This document shows positions 49,911 to 59,255 of a DNA stretch of 64,000 bases, in pieces. Under the pieces are notes generated by a model. That model ran no database searches. It was not told the origin of the DNA and saw only the letters and a list, made by a program, of their open reading frames with translations. Where the stretch lies: positions 744 through 64,743 of the forward strand of contig NZ_KQ058896.1 of assembly GCF_000982955.1 (NCBI RefSeq). Direction: 5' to 3'. The stretch's first letter is position 1; each line of letters begins with the position of its first letter. A program made the translations under genes and the position numbers. This stretch comes from Micromonospora sp. HK10 (GTDB lineage Bacteria; Actinomycetota; Actinomycetes; Mycobacteriales; Micromonosporaceae).

Positions 49911-51124
49911 CCGACGTACTGCACCTCCAGACCAGGGCCTACCCCCTGCACTACGCCTCGGTCGACCGCACCCTGGAAACGGTGGTGGTGCCGGGACGGG
50001 GCGAGATCCACCTCGTCCCGGGCATGCTCGGTTCGGTGGCGTACAACTCCGAGGAAACGCTCGACGTCGACTTCACCGACATCGTTCGCGCAGCGGTCAG
50101 CCTGCCCGACGTGACGATCGTCAATTGCCGGATCCGGATCCTCGCCGCCGGCGCCGTACTCGTGACGTACGCCCTGTTGCACCCGACGGATCTTCGCCAA
50201 CTGGACGTGCACGCCCTGGTCGCGCTGGACGCGGCGATCAACCGCAAGCTCCGGGAGGCCGACCGGGCCTTGCTGGTGGACGTCTTGGCCGCCGCGCGGC
50301 GGGCCGGGCTCCTCCGGCACGTGATGGTGCCGCCGGGCGGTGCCGCGGCCGCCGACTGGACGGAAATCAACCCCCGTGCCGTCCGGTACAACTGCCACTT
50401 CATCGCGCGCGACCCCGCCTGGGAGCCGGATGGTCGGGTGCCCGCTCTGGTGCTGGGGCCGCACTGCCAGATCCTGTTGCCCTACACCTATGCGTGGGAC
50501 GGTGATCCCTCCCCGGACCGCATCGACGACATCCTGACGATGCTGGAACCGGCCGATATCGCCGTCGCTCAGCAGTCGGTGCTGGTCGGCGCGAGCGTCG
50601 GCGGGCTCCGGATCCTGAGCGAGCTGGCCCGGGCGATTCCCGGTCGGCTGGAGGGTCCGGAGTTCCGTCGGTTCCTCGACGGCGTCTGGGCCGACTATCA
50701 CCATCTCGACGCGTACCGGGTGGAGTCGGGCCAGGACCACCGGGCCACGTACCTCGCGGCCCGCGAGACCATCGGGCTCGACGGTACCCACGAGCGCGCG
50801 GAGAAGTTGCTCAGCCATGTGAACGCCTCGCTGCTCGCCGAGGCTTCGCTGCGGAGCGAACGGCTGGACAAGCGGCTCAACCGGGTCGCCGCCGCGCTGA
50901 CCGTGGTCGCGTCCGCGGCGTTCCTGCTCGACATCGCGGCCTTCCTGTTGCCGAACGTGAGCGTGCAGATGAAGGTGGGGGTCGTCTCCGGGGTGACTCT
51001 CCTCGCCGCCGGTCTGCTGGGCGCGACCATCTCCTGGTCCGGTGAACGGAACGTTGAGCGGGGACCCGGCTCTGCAACGGACGGCGCATCAGCGGCTTCC
51101 GACCCGGCTGGTCGGCCGGAGTAG
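49907..51124 (+). CDS. unrecognised protein with C-terminal coiled coil and two transmembrane helices
   Basis: This 405-residue protein has a mixed alpha/beta cytoplasmic part (1-290), a helical coiled-coil-like stretch (about 290-325), then two transmembrane helices (about 328-347 and 356-376) and a short polar tail. The order of coiled coil plus two helices recalls CorA-type channels, but no GMN motif is present. It is translationally coupled to the methyltransferase gene, so the two probably work together. The function is unknown. Confidence 0.78.
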   Translation: MTDVLHLQTRAYPLHYASVDRTLETVVVPGRGEIHLVPGMLGSVAYNSEETLDVDFTDIVRAAVSLPDVTIVNCRIRILAAGAVLVTYALLHPTDLRQLDVHALVALDAAINRKLREADRALLVDVLAAARRAGLLRHVMVPPGGAAAADWTEINPRAVRYNCHFIARDPAWEPDGRVPALVLGPHCQILLPYTYAWDGDPSPDRIDDILTMLEPADIAVAQQSVLVGASVGGLRILSELARAIPGRLEGPEFRRFLDGVWADYHHLDAYRVESGQDHRATYLAARETIGLDGTHERAEKLLSHVNASLLAEASLRSERLDKRLNRVAAALTVVASAAFLLDIAAFLLPNVSVQMKVGVVSGVTLLAAGLLGATISWSGERNVERGPGSATDGASAASDPAGRPE

Positions 51125-51257
51125 CCAGGGCAGAATGGCGCCCTGCTCATCCAGGTGACCTACCCGGACGCAGGGGCATCGACGACGGGCGCGGTGTGGT
51201 TCGCCTGGTCGTACCTCCGCTGAGCGTTGCCCGTCGAGGGCGTGGAAGGCCGATCCG

Positions 51258-52481
51258 CTAATGGGCCGGGGACGGGGCTTCCGCTGGGCGTCCGGCGGCC
51301 CGTCGCGCGTCTGCGATGGCGACGCCGAGCAGCACGACGACGGCGGCGATGGCGGCGAGCAGCGGCGGGCCGGGCAACAGCAGTGGCGCCAGCAGGATGA
51401 GAGCGGCGATGCCGACGAGCCGGCGCACGGCGAGGCGGTTGAAGACGACCTGTTCCAGCCGACTGCGGCCGACCAGGAAGAGCGCCGGCCCGCCGAGGAT
51501 GATCGCCACCGAGGCCGGATGGGACCGCCCGCCCGAATGCGCCAGCACGAGTTCCGAGCCCGCCGCGGTAGCGGTGATGCCGAGCGCCATGAGCACGTGT
51601 GCGGCGCCGATGATGCCGCCGACAGCCGCCCGGTTCGACGCCATCTCGACGGCTTGGGCCAGCACCTGGCCGGCGCGTTGGAAGTAGATCCGCCACATCA
51701 GCACGGACGACAAGAATGTGATCACCAGGGCCGCCGTTGCGGCGGGCGTGGCGGCGTGGGTGGAGTAGGTGACGCCGATCGACACCACCGTCTCGCCGAG
51801 CGCGATCAGCAGCAGCTGTTGGTAGCGCTCGGCGAGGTTCAGGCAGTTGGCCGTTGCCCAGACCCGGGCCTCCGGTTGGCGGCGCATGCCGGGCACCGGC
51901 CAGCCGAACCGCGCCACGACCAGGTCCAGGGTGATGGCGATCAACCACAGGGCGACCCGGGGGTTTCCGCGCAACACCGCGCCGGCGAGCCAGATCACGC
52001 CGGAGGTGCCGGCCCAGATGACCACTCGGGTGAAGGACGCTCGTACCTCGTCGTGCTCCGGTAGCAACGACCGGAGGAGCAAGGGGCGTCCGATGTGCAG
52101 CAACACGTACACGACGGCGAAGGCGGCACCGCGCTTCTCGAACTCGTACGGCATCGCCGTCGCCATGATCAATAAGCCGAACGCGCTGGCCAGGACCAGC
52201 AGCTGGATCCAGCGGTTGCGGTAGTCGAACCGGCTGGTGATGTATGCGGTGGTCGTCCACAGCCAGAGCAGCGGCAGGGCCAGCACGAGCGTGTACAGCA
52301 ACGACAGCCACTGCCGGCGCACATCGTTCGAGAGGAGGTCCGGCACGATCCGGCTGACGACCGCGAGCAGGGCGAAGACCAACACCAGGTCGAAGAAGAG
52401 CTCCAGGTAGCTGACCTGTCGGGCGTCCTCCTCGCCGCGCAGGATGCTCCCACCCGGTGCCGGGTCCAACGGTCGCCCCAT
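51258..52481 (-). CDS. ltrA: low-temperature-requirement A (LtrA) family membrane protein
   Basis: This 407-residue protein has about 11-12 transmembrane helices and the LtrA signature near the N-terminus (VSYLELFFDLVLVFAL) and in the middle (ERYQQLLLIALGETVVSIG). LtrA proteins are poorly characterised; the founding member is needed for growth of Listeria in the cold. It stands alone. The ATG at 52481 is used. Confidence 0.92.
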   Translation of the reverse strand: MGRPLDPAPGGSILRGEEDARQVSYLELFFDLVLVFALLAVVSRIVPDLLSNDVRRQWLSLLYTLVLALPLLWLWTTTAYITSRFDYRNRWIQLLVLASAFGLLIMATAMPYEFEKRGAAFAVVYVLLHIGRPLLLRSLLPEHDEVRASFTRVVIWAGTSGVIWLAGAVLRGNPRVALWLIAITLDLVVARFGWPVPGMRRQPEARVWATANCLNLAERYQQLLLIALGETVVSIGVTYSTHAATPAATAALVITFLSSVLMWRIYFQRAGQVLAQAVEMASNRAAVGGIIGAAHVLMALGITATAAGSELVLAHSGGRSHPASVAIILGGPALFLVGRSRLEQVVFNRLAVRRLVGIAALILLAPLLLPGPPLLAAIAAVVVLLGVAIADARRAAGRPAEAPSPAH

Positions 52482-52696
52482 CGCACCATGATCGCCGGAA
52501 GGGCGCCTTCATGCGCGGATTTGGCCCTTTTCCTCGCTCGCTCCGCTGGCGATACCAGCCGGAAGCGGTTCCGCGAACGCCAGCCCGGATGACACCCGGA
52601 TCGGGTGCCGGCAGCTGCCGCTCCCGGGCGGAGGTCGCCGAAGGCGGCGGAGATGGGTCAGCGACCTACGCGGATGCGGTCGGCGGCATACAGCGG

Positions 52697-53524
52697 CTAA
52701 CGCCGCTTGGCTCGCTGCCGCGAGGCCTCGTACAGCACCACGGTGCCGGCTGCTGCCGCGTTCAACGAGCTGGCGGCGCCCACGATGGGGATGCGGACCA
52801 TCCGGTCACTGGCCTCCTGCCAGCCGGCGCTCAGTCCGTTGGTCTCGTTGCCCACGAGAAGAAGCGTGGGGCCCGTCAGATCATGGTCGGCGACCTCCAC
52901 CTCGCCGTGTTCGTCCGTACCGATGATCTGAACCTGTGGAAGCCCACGCGCCCGCACCGCGGTCAGCCAGTCGAGAACCTCCCGATGGCTGGCGATCCGT
53001 ACGACCGGGACAGCGAACAACGATCCCGTGCTGGCGCGGATGGCCTTCGGATCGTAGGGGTCAGCCGCGTGACCGGTGATGACGACACCCGAAGCCCCGA
53101 AGGCGTCCGCGGAGCGAATCAGAGTGCCGATGTTGCCCGGGGTCTTCGGGCGGTCGAAGACCACGACCAGCATCGTCGGCCCGGCCGGGATACGGTCCAG
53201 GTCGTCCTCGGGCTGCGCCACCACAGCCAGCAGCTCGGGTGACTCCTCGTCCTTGCCGCCAAGTTCCCGCATCAGCTCCGGTGCGAGAGCCACGCGCGGA
53301 GCCGAGGCCCGGTCGAGGAGATCCCGGCACCAACGGGACAGCGCCTGCCGGTCCGGATAAAGGAGAGCACGGATCTCCCAGCCCTGCTCCAAGGCCAGGG
53401 TGATCGGTCGTACCCCTTGCACCAGGAACTCACCCGACCGCTGGCGCTTGTTGCGGTTGGTCAGCAGCGCCTGCCACTGCTGGAAGCTCGCGTTCCGGGT
53501 GGTGATCTTCATGGTCTTCGCCAC
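52697..53524 (-). CDS. SpoU/TrmH-family RNA 2'-O-methyltransferase
   Basis: This 275-residue protein has an N-terminal RNA-binding part (1-100) and a SPOUT-knot methyltransferase domain with all three motifs: RPKTPGNIGTLIRSADAFG (about 129-147), LLVGNETNGLS (about 226-236), and IPIVGAASSLNAAAAGTVVLYE (about 248-269). It methylates a ribose in tRNA or 23S rRNA; the site is unknown. Motif 3 shows SSLN where many members have ESLN. A GTG at 53524 is chosen, and an ATG at 53512 is possible. Confidence 0.88.
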   Translation of the reverse strand: MAKTMKITTRNASFQQWQALLTNRNKRQRSGEFLVQGVRPITLALEQGWEIRALLYPDRQALSRWCRDLLDRASAPRVALAPELMRELGGKDEESPELLAVVAQPEDDLDRIPAGPTMLVVVFDRPKTPGNIGTLIRSADAFGASGVVITGHAADPYDPKAIRASTGSLFAVPVVRIASHREVLDWLTAVRARGLPQVQIIGTDEHGEVEVADHDLTGPTLLLVGNETNGLSAGWQEASDRMVRIPIVGAASSLNAAAAGTVVLYEASRQRAKRR

Positions 53525-53655
53525 GCAGATGATTCAACAACATCCGCCCGGCCCGGGGATCAACGCCGACGTACCGCAGCGGCCGGCGTTGGTCCCGGCG
53601 TGGCGGTGGCGTCCGGCATCCGGACGCCACCCGCCCCTACTGCCGCACCCGAAGC

Positions 53656-53892
53656 TCAGCCCTTGGTCTCCCGAGGGTCACGGCTACGCGGGTACGTGTT
53701 CTTCTCGCCGATCGTGCCGTCCTTCTTCTTGATCACGTGCTCGACCTCGCGCTGCACGGCCGTCTGCCGGCCCGCGGACTCCGCCTCGGCCTTGGTGTCG
53801 TGCGTCGTGCTGGCGCGCTGATTGCCCTCCGGACGGTTCTTCCACTGACCGTCCTCGTAGTACGTCTCGACATCACCCTTCGCCACGCCCAT
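53656..53892 (-). CDS. DUF2188-like small protein
   Basis: This 78-residue basic protein has the DUF2188 pattern: YYEDGQWKNRPEGNQRAS followed by THDTKAEAESAGRQTAVQREVEHVIKKKDGTIGEKNTYPRSRDP. This family of small single-domain proteins has no established function. The ATG at 53892 is preceded by AGGAGG. Confidence 0.85.
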   Translation of the reverse strand: MGVAKGDVETYYEDGQWKNRPEGNQRASTTHDTKAEAESAGRQTAVQREVEHVIKKKDGTIGEKNTYPRSRDPRETKG

Positions 53893-54200
53893 GACCTCCT
53901 AGGTTGCCTGCTGGTCATGGATATTTGCCCCGGCCGCTGCGGGGGCCAAACGTCCGCCGTGCGCAAACCCCGGGTACGGGAAGCGGCCACGCCGGCTGCT
54001 GGCGCAAGGAGCCGGTAACCGGTGGCGCAGCGGGCCGCGACAGCGTCGGGCAGTTCATGGTGGAGCGGAATGCGCGGGAGGCCACCCGCAAGGCGTGAAT
54101 CGCCGGCCGGTCGTCGGCACCGCGGGGACCGGGCGCCAAGCGGGTTCGTGCTGGACCACCATGGTGAGGATGACGTCGTGAGCCACCGCCCCGGACGGAG
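53893..54200. other. intergenic region between DUF2188 and a hypothetical gene
   Basis: No gene is confidently supported. A plus-strand frame ending near 54098 (with VGQFMVERNAREATRKA) may be the remnant of a lost gene 3' end. Confidence 0.3.
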
Positions 54201-54206
54201 ATGAGC

Positions 54207-54791
54207 ATGCCGGAACCACGCGCCTTCTGGCTCGATGAGCAGTTCGACCGTGAGCACGGCACGGACGGCCGTGGCCGCTACGAGGCCGAGGTGCTGAGGC
54301 GTACCGCTGAGTTCGCCGACGCCTGGGGCGACTTTGCGCCGGTCACCTTCGCCGCCACCGCCTGGCGGCTCGCGGTCGAACTGTCACCCGGCTACGTCCG
54401 CTGGCACCGGCGGATCATCTCCGCGACCTGTACGCCGAGCCGGTGGGACGGGAGCATGATCTGCGCCGTGTCGGTGGTCTCGCGCTGGCCGGCCGAACTC
54501 ACCTGGACCAAGCAGTGGCAGCGGGACCGTGGCTGGCGGGACTGGCCCCAGTTGTTCGGCCAGTACCCGACCCCGTCGGACCAGGACCTCACGCGCAGCC
54601 CGCACCTGAGGGCAGTGTTGCAGGTGGAGGCGCCGGTTCCGATGGATGACCTGCCACCGGCCCCCGACGGTCCGGGCCCGTCCGTGGCACCCGCGGCGCG
54701 CCGGGCCGTCACCGTGCTGGCGCGGGAACTCAATGAACTCCTCGCCCCGGTGATCGGCCAACTGGAAGCCGGTGTACCCGCGGACTCCTGA
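54207..54791 (+). CDS. unrecognised soluble protein
   Basis: This 194-residue protein starts MPEPRAFWLDEQFDREHGTD and has a mixed alpha/beta composition with several Trp (WDGSMICAVSVVSRWPAELTW), no signal and no membrane helix. The GGAG site 6 bases upstream favours the ATG at 54207 over 54201. Family and function are unknown. It converges with the membrane protein at 54878. Confidence 0.65.
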   Translation: MPEPRAFWLDEQFDREHGTDGRGRYEAEVLRRTAEFADAWGDFAPVTFAATAWRLAVELSPGYVRWHRRIISATCTPSRWDGSMICAVSVVSRWPAELTWTKQWQRDRGWRDWPQLFGQYPTPSDQDLTRSPHLRAVLQVEAPVPMDDLPPAPDGPGPSVAPAARRAVTVLARELNELLAPVIGQLEAGVPADS

Positions 54792-54877
54792 CCGGGCAGG
54801 CTGACCCTCGTACCGACCTGTCGGGCGGACCCCGACAGGGCTCTCGCCGGCGTACCCGGGTCGCCTCCCCGCACGTC

Positions 54878-55609
54878 CTACGACGGGTTGGCGTTCAGCC
54901 GCAACGCGTAATCCAGATCGTCGTCGGCGTTCAGAATCCGGCTGGCGCCGAAGGCGAGAATGGCGAATCCGAGGAACCACATGCCGTAAAAGAGTGGCAG
55001 CGTGGTGGACAGCGGTGGCTTTTCGGTAAGGCTGCCGAGAGTGGCGATGCCCGTCATGAGCGCTCCGACAGATGCCACCATGAGGACAGCCAACAATATG
55101 GCCCGCAGGGCAGACCGCAGCCCCGCCGCTCCCGTCAGGGTCGCGTACACCAGCAGGACGACCACGAGGGCGGCGCCGACCAGCGACCAGCCGGTGACGT
55201 ACGTCAGATAGGGCTTTCCGGTCACCAGGTCCCACTGGTAATCCGTGGTGTAGATCTGTGATTTCAGCATTCCGTCGAACATCGACTGCCGGCCACCGAA
55301 CGTGCCCCACAGCATGTCGGACAGCCGCCCGAGCAGGTAAGCCGCGGCCAGCAGCAGGGCCGAAAAGAGAGCCAACCGTACGCTCGCCCGCTGTGCCACT
55401 GTGGTCCACTCGCGGACAGCTTGGCTGGCCCGGGACACCTCCCGAGTGCGATTGCGAAGGAACTCCCGCAAGCCGATGGCGAAAGTCACCAGCACCAGAA
55501 CGACGTACGTCCACCCGGGCGCGTGGGTGACGACGATACCGCACTCGATCACATCATCGAACTGCTTGAAGTAATCGATCCAGCCATCGAGCTTGCATTC
55601 CGGCCCCAT
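54878..55609 (-). CDS. multi-pass membrane protein of unknown function
   Basis: This 243-residue protein has about five transmembrane helices (starting near 32, 78, 140, 166 and 208). A short N-terminal Cys-containing segment (PECKLDGWIDYFKQFDDVIECG) may be extracytoplasmic. No family is recognised. TAACCT (minus strand, 55622-55617) lies exactly 7 bases before the ATG, indicating a leaderless mRNA. Confidence 0.75.
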   Translation of the reverse strand: MGPECKLDGWIDYFKQFDDVIECGIVVTHAPGWTYVVLVLVTFAIGLREFLRNRTREVSRASQAVREWTTVAQRASVRLALFSALLLAAAYLLGRLSDMLWGTFGGRQSMFDGMLKSQIYTTDYQWDLVTGKPYLTYVTGWSLVGAALVVVLLVYATLTGAAGLRSALRAILLAVLMVASVGALMTGIATLGSLTEKPPLSTTLPLFYGMWFLGFAILAFGASRILNADDDLDYALRLNANPS

Positions 55610-55787
55610 GGCCGGAAGGTTAGGTTGGCGCCCAAGGACATCGATAGCGACCGAACAGCCAGTACCGTGCCGCTCAAGCGGCCCATCTGCCGGACGGCTA
55701 CGCTGTCATCGGCGCCCGGCCCCGCCTGCGCTGGTCGAGTCGCGCCGGCCCACCCGAGGGCAGACCGGCGCGCCCGGTGCTGCTGGT

Positions 55788-56243
55788 TCAGCAGTAGGTG
55801 TAGCCGCTGCCGCGCGACCGCCAGGTGCAGCTGTCGACGAGCGAGCCGGAGGAGTTACGCAGGTACGCGGTGTCGCCGGTGTTGTTCCAGACGTACCAGG
55901 AGCGGCCCCAGTAGCGCTGGGTGCCGCGGTTGGTGCCCTTGCCGGTGTGGATGATGATGCTGGTCCCGGCGCCGACCCGGTAGTCGCTGGTGAACTTGTA
56001 GGTGTAGCCGGCCTTGTCGCGCACGTACCAGCCCTTGAGGTTGATGACGGTGCTGCGCTTGTTGGTCAGCCGCACGTACTCGGCGTTGAGGCTGCTGTTC
56101 GAGCCCTTGTCGCTGCCCGGCGAGTCGTAGTAGACCTTGGTGATCATGACGGCCGGGGCCGCCTGCGCCGGGGCGGCGGCGACCAGCGACCCGCCGACGG
56201 CGATGGTCAGCGCCGAGACGAGCCCGATCAGTCTTCTCTTCAC
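55788..56243 (-). CDS. secreted lamin-tail-domain (LTD) protein
   Basis: This 151-residue exported protein has a signal peptide ending near AQAAPA (about residue 30) and one lamin-tail Ig-like domain (about 32-150), with AEYVRLTNKRSTVINLKGWYVRD and the terminal NTGDTAYLRNSSGSLVDSCTW. LTD domains occur in secreted nucleases and surface proteins; the role here is unknown. The GTG at 56243 has AGGGGG 6 bases upstream. Confidence 0.87.
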   Translation of the reverse strand: MKRRLIGLVSALTIAVGGSLVAAAPAQAAPAVMITKVYYDSPGSDKGSNSSLNAEYVRLTNKRSTVINLKGWYVRDKAGYTYKFTSDYRVGAGTSIIIHTGKGTNRGTQRYWGRSWYVWNNTGDTAYLRNSSGSLVDSCTWRSRGSGYTYC

Positions 56244-56613
56244 GTGGTCCCCCTGCATGGGAAGTCGAGGCCGGCGGGAACCCATCCGCCGGTCAGATGC
56301 CTCGTGGGCATCGGGTGTGCGCAAGATCGTAAGGACAGGCGCGGGGCGGGTTCGACCCCGACACGGGGGCGTGCCCCGACTGTGGCTGGCCGGCGGGCGT
56401 CCCTCTGGCCGTCCGGCGCGACCGGCGTGCGGCGGTCGGAGCGCCCGCTGGAGGTCAGGGTGGATCGAGACCGCCGAGCGGTACGAACGCACGAGCCGTT
56501 CGGCGCTCCGGCACGCTCGTCGGCCGGCCGCCGACGCCGGCCGGCTCGGCCGCCAGGCCGGAGTGACCAGGAGGGCGGACGCCGGGAGGGTCCCGGTCGC
56601 GCGTCCGGGAACG
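56244..56613. other. intergenic region
   Basis: 370 bases between the LTD gene and the hypothetical gene at 56614. It contains the LTD promoter and no gene that I can support. Confidence 0.4.
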
Positions 56614-57714
56614 CTAGCCGCGCTGCCACCAACGGCGCTTCGGGGCCGGGGCGGGAGCCGGGGCCGGGGTAGTAGGAGCCGGGGCGGGCTCGTCGTCCTC
56701 GTCGTCCTGCGCGGCGCGGGCCAGCACCGCGGCCGCCAGCGCCCGGTCGGCGGCCTGGCAGCCGGGCGTGACCAGCATCAGCTGCGCCAGCGACTCCTCG
56801 ATGGTGACCAGTCGCTCGGCCGCCACGGCCGCGTCGAGCCGGGCCCGGACCAGGTGGTGGACCTCGGCCCGCAGGGCCGGCTCCCGGTACGCGGCGGTGA
56901 CGAGCGCGAACAGGGCCGCGTCGGCGACCCAGTCCTCGACGCCGAACGCCAGGTCGACCAGCACCTCGCGCCGGGTCGAGGCCGGCCACGGCTCGTCGGC
57001 GGCGTGGTGCAGGATGCCGAGGCACACCCACGGCTGCATGAGCCGGTACCAGTAGGTCGGCGTCGACGTGGCCAGGTGCTGCCAGCGCGGGGTGTCCGGT
57101 GGGCCGGGCAGGTGGGCGAGGAGCCCGAGCAGGTCGGCCAGGGGCAGCTCACCGAGCGGGGCGGCCTGCACGTACCCGGAGAGCGGCGACGGCCACGGCT
57201 CCCCCGCGACCTCGTGCAGCAGCCGGACGGCGGCGGCCGACGGTGCCGGCACGGCGGGCACCGGTTCGGTGCCGTCGTACCGCCAGACCGCGTACCGGCC
57301 GCGACGGATCGGCGTCCGGATGTCCGGGGCCGGGAACTCGGCGATGCCGATCTCGACCGGCCCCATCACCCGGCGGCAGGCGGTCATGGCGCTGGCCGGC
57401 TCGGCCGCCGACACCCCGAAACCGCTGATCTCGAGCTGCTCGCCCTGCGCCCGGCGACCGCCGATCTCGTTGGCGACGTTGATGATCGCCTCGCTCGGCA
57501 TCGGCACCCAGTTGAGCCAGGGCCGCTTCGCCGAGGCCAGGGCGAAAACCACGTCCGTCATCCCGCACGGGTGCGGATCGTCCTGGACGGCGACCAGGTC
57601 GGCCGCGTCGCCGGAGGCCCGGAAACGCGCGGCGTGCCGGGCGGCGTCGCGGTGCGGGAAGCGGGGATCGTCAGCCATCTGCCGCAGGTCGGCATCGGCG
57701 TCGCCGGAGAACAT
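56614..57714 (-). CDS. large hypothetical protein with Ala-Pro tail
   Basis: This 366-residue soluble protein has a folded part (1-335) rich in Trp and His, with helical repeats in the second half (HHAADEPWPASTRREVLVDL). An acidic DDEDDE stretch, an Ala-Pro linker and a terminal KRRWWQRG follow. No family is recognised. The ATG at 57714 is strongly favoured because TACGCT (minus strand, 57727-57722) lies exactly 7 bases upstream. It is divergent from the gene at 57923. Confidence 0.75.
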   Translation of the reverse strand: MFSGDADADLRQMADDPRFPHRDAARHAARFRASGDAADLVAVQDDPHPCGMTDVVFALASAKRPWLNWVPMPSEAIINVANEIGGRRAQGEQLEISGFGVSAAEPASAMTACRRVMGPVEIGIAEFPAPDIRTPIRRGRYAVWRYDGTEPVPAVPAPSAAAVRLLHEVAGEPWPSPLSGYVQAAPLGELPLADLLGLLAHLPGPPDTPRWQHLATSTPTYWYRLMQPWVCLGILHHAADEPWPASTRREVLVDLAFGVEDWVADAALFALVTAAYREPALRAEVHHLVRARLDAAVAAERLVTIEESLAQLMLVTPGCQAADRALAAAVLARAAQDDEDDEPAPAPTTPAPAPAPAPKRRWWQRG

Positions 57715-57922
57715 GGCGGGGAGCGTAACAATCTTGGCCGTCCACCCAAGGCCCCGTCGGGCGGCGGCGTCCCACCAGCGGGGAACGACCAAGGACGGGG
57801 CGCCGCCGGGACCGGTGACCGGCCGGCGACACACCGCTGGCCGGCCCTGTTCTTGATCCGGCCGGGTGTGCCGTTCACCCTGGTACGACCAGGGGAAACC
57901 GGCGCGAGCCCGGAGGTGGGCG

Positions 57923-58423
57923 ATGACGGGTAGGCGGGAGACCGTGGAGGTCGACCCGGTGGTGTTCCGTGCGGTCTACGACTCGCCCGCCGCGCTGCCC
58001 GGCCGGCACCGCTGGATGACCCCGGAGTCGGACGTACGCCGGTTGGAGAAGCTGCTGAACATGCCGGCGCGCAGCATCGGCGCGCCGCTCTGGGTCAGCG
58101 GCGACGAGCCGGACTGCGCCAAGTGCGGCCGCCGGGTCAACTGGTACGACATCGTCTCGTCCGCGCTGCACGGGGTGCACGACCGGGCGATGATCGCGCG
58201 GGTGATCCTCGGCGAGCGCAAGTACGTCAACACCGAGGTGCCCGACGCCATCCCCGGCGTGCACTGCGCCGACTGCCGCACCCCGATCGCCGGCCTGCGC
58301 AGCTTCAAGTGCCACAACTGGGCGTACGCCTTCGAGGCGCTGGAGGAGATCGTGCAGCGGATGTCCGGGCCGGCCGGCCAGCCCGCCCCGCGCCTGCCGT
58401 CGGACCCGCCGGCCGCGTCGTGA
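57923..58423 (+). CDS. small protein with two CxxC motifs
   Basis: This 166-residue protein has Cys65/Cys68 in CAKCGRRVNWYDIV and Cys115/Cys118 in CADCRTPIAGLRSF, a probable zinc site, within a mainly helical chain. It ends in a proline-rich tail. GGAGGTGGGCG precedes the ATG. The family is not recognised. Confidence 0.75.
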   Translation: MTGRRETVEVDPVVFRAVYDSPAALPGRHRWMTPESDVRRLEKLLNMPARSIGAPLWVSGDEPDCAKCGRRVNWYDIVSSALHGVHDRAMIARVILGERKYVNTEVPDAIPGVHCADCRTPIAGLRSFKCHNWAYAFEALEEIVQRMSGPAGQPAPRLPSDPPAAS

Positions 58424-58529
58424 CCCCGGTGCGCGCGGGGCTGTGAGGTCGCTGAGACCTTGAGGGCCGGACGCTCATTCCCCTGCCACCCTCCCGGTGC
58501 ACGGAGTATGAACGGGAGGTGGGGCGAAA

Positions 58530-59156
58530 ATGAACGAGACCGTGGCTACCGGCGTTCCGGACGTCAGCACCGACTGGTACCGGGACGTCGTCGAGTTCGC
58601 CGACGGCACGCCAGAGCCGGTCCACTGGTTCGCGATCCACTTCACCGAGGGCGCGATCGTGCTGCTCGGCGTGCTCCTGGTGCTGGCGGCGCTGACCCGG
58701 CTGGTCGGTGGTGACGTCCGGGACCGGGCGCTCGCCCTGGCCGCGCCGGTGACGGTGGTGCTGGCGTACGGCGCCAGCGAGGGGCTGAAGAGCCTGGTCG
58801 CCGAGGACCGGCCGTGTCGCAGCCCGGCCGACCTGATGATCGTCGCGGGCCACTGCCCGGCCGTCGGTGACTGGTCGTTCCCCAGCAACCACGCCACCAT
58901 CGCGGGCGCGCTGGCCGCCACCACGCTGCTGCTGCACCGCCGGTTCGGCCTGCTGGCCGTCCCGGTGGCCGTGCTCGCCGCGTTCTCCCGGGTTTTCGTC
59001 GGCGTGCACTACCCGCACGACGTCGCCGCCGGCCTGCTGCTCGGCGCCCTGATCGGCACCCTGCTCACCCCGCTGGCGGCCCGGCCGCTGGCCGAGGTGC
59101 TCGGCCGCCTCTTCCCGCGCCCCGCGCCCACCCTCGCCCCACCGGCCCGCCGCTGA
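58530..59156 (+). CDS. PAP2-family phosphatase (undecaprenyl-diphosphatase-like)
   Basis: This 208-residue membrane phosphatase has the three PAP2 motifs: KSLVAEDRP (about 87-95), PSNH (about 118-121), and SRVFVGVHYPHD (about 154-165). The catalytic His is in the third motif and PSNH carries the second His. About five transmembrane helices surround them. The enzyme dephosphorylates lipid phosphates such as undecaprenyl pyrophosphate. It is a single gene ended by the hairpin at 59204-59255. Confidence 0.93.
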   Translation: MNETVATGVPDVSTDWYRDVVEFADGTPEPVHWFAIHFTEGAIVLLGVLLVLAALTRLVGGDVRDRALALAAPVTVVLAYGASEGLKSLVAEDRPCRSPADLMIVAGHCPAVGDWSFPSNHATIAGALAATTLLLHRRFGLLAVPVAVLAAFSRVFVGVHYPHDVAAGLLLGALIGTLLTPLAARPLAEVLGRLFPRPAPTLAPPARR

Positions 59157-59203
59157 CCGCTCGGTCCACCCTGCGGCTGGCCGCCGCCAGGCCAGCACGA
59201 CGA

Positions 59204-59255
59204 GATGCGGCAATCGGGGCCTTCCCGCCGTAGGGAAGCCCCGATTTGCCGCATC
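59204..59255. terminator. long inverted repeat between convergent genes
   Basis: The arms 59204-59226 and 59233-59255 pair over 23 bases with two single-base bulges and a 6-base loop. It starts GATGCGGCAA and ends in its complement, and lies after the PAP2 gene before a convergent peptidase gene. Confidence 0.7.

Noticed and set aside
53904..54098. 64-residue plus-strand frame
   Set aside because: No ribosome site, no leaderless -10 and weak codon bias; at most a remnant.
31396..57000. attR copy of the tRNA-Lys 3' end marking the far end of the island
   Set aside because: I looked for repeats of the T-arm/acceptor sequence and found none; serine integrases may leave only a 2-base core, so the right end stays undefined.
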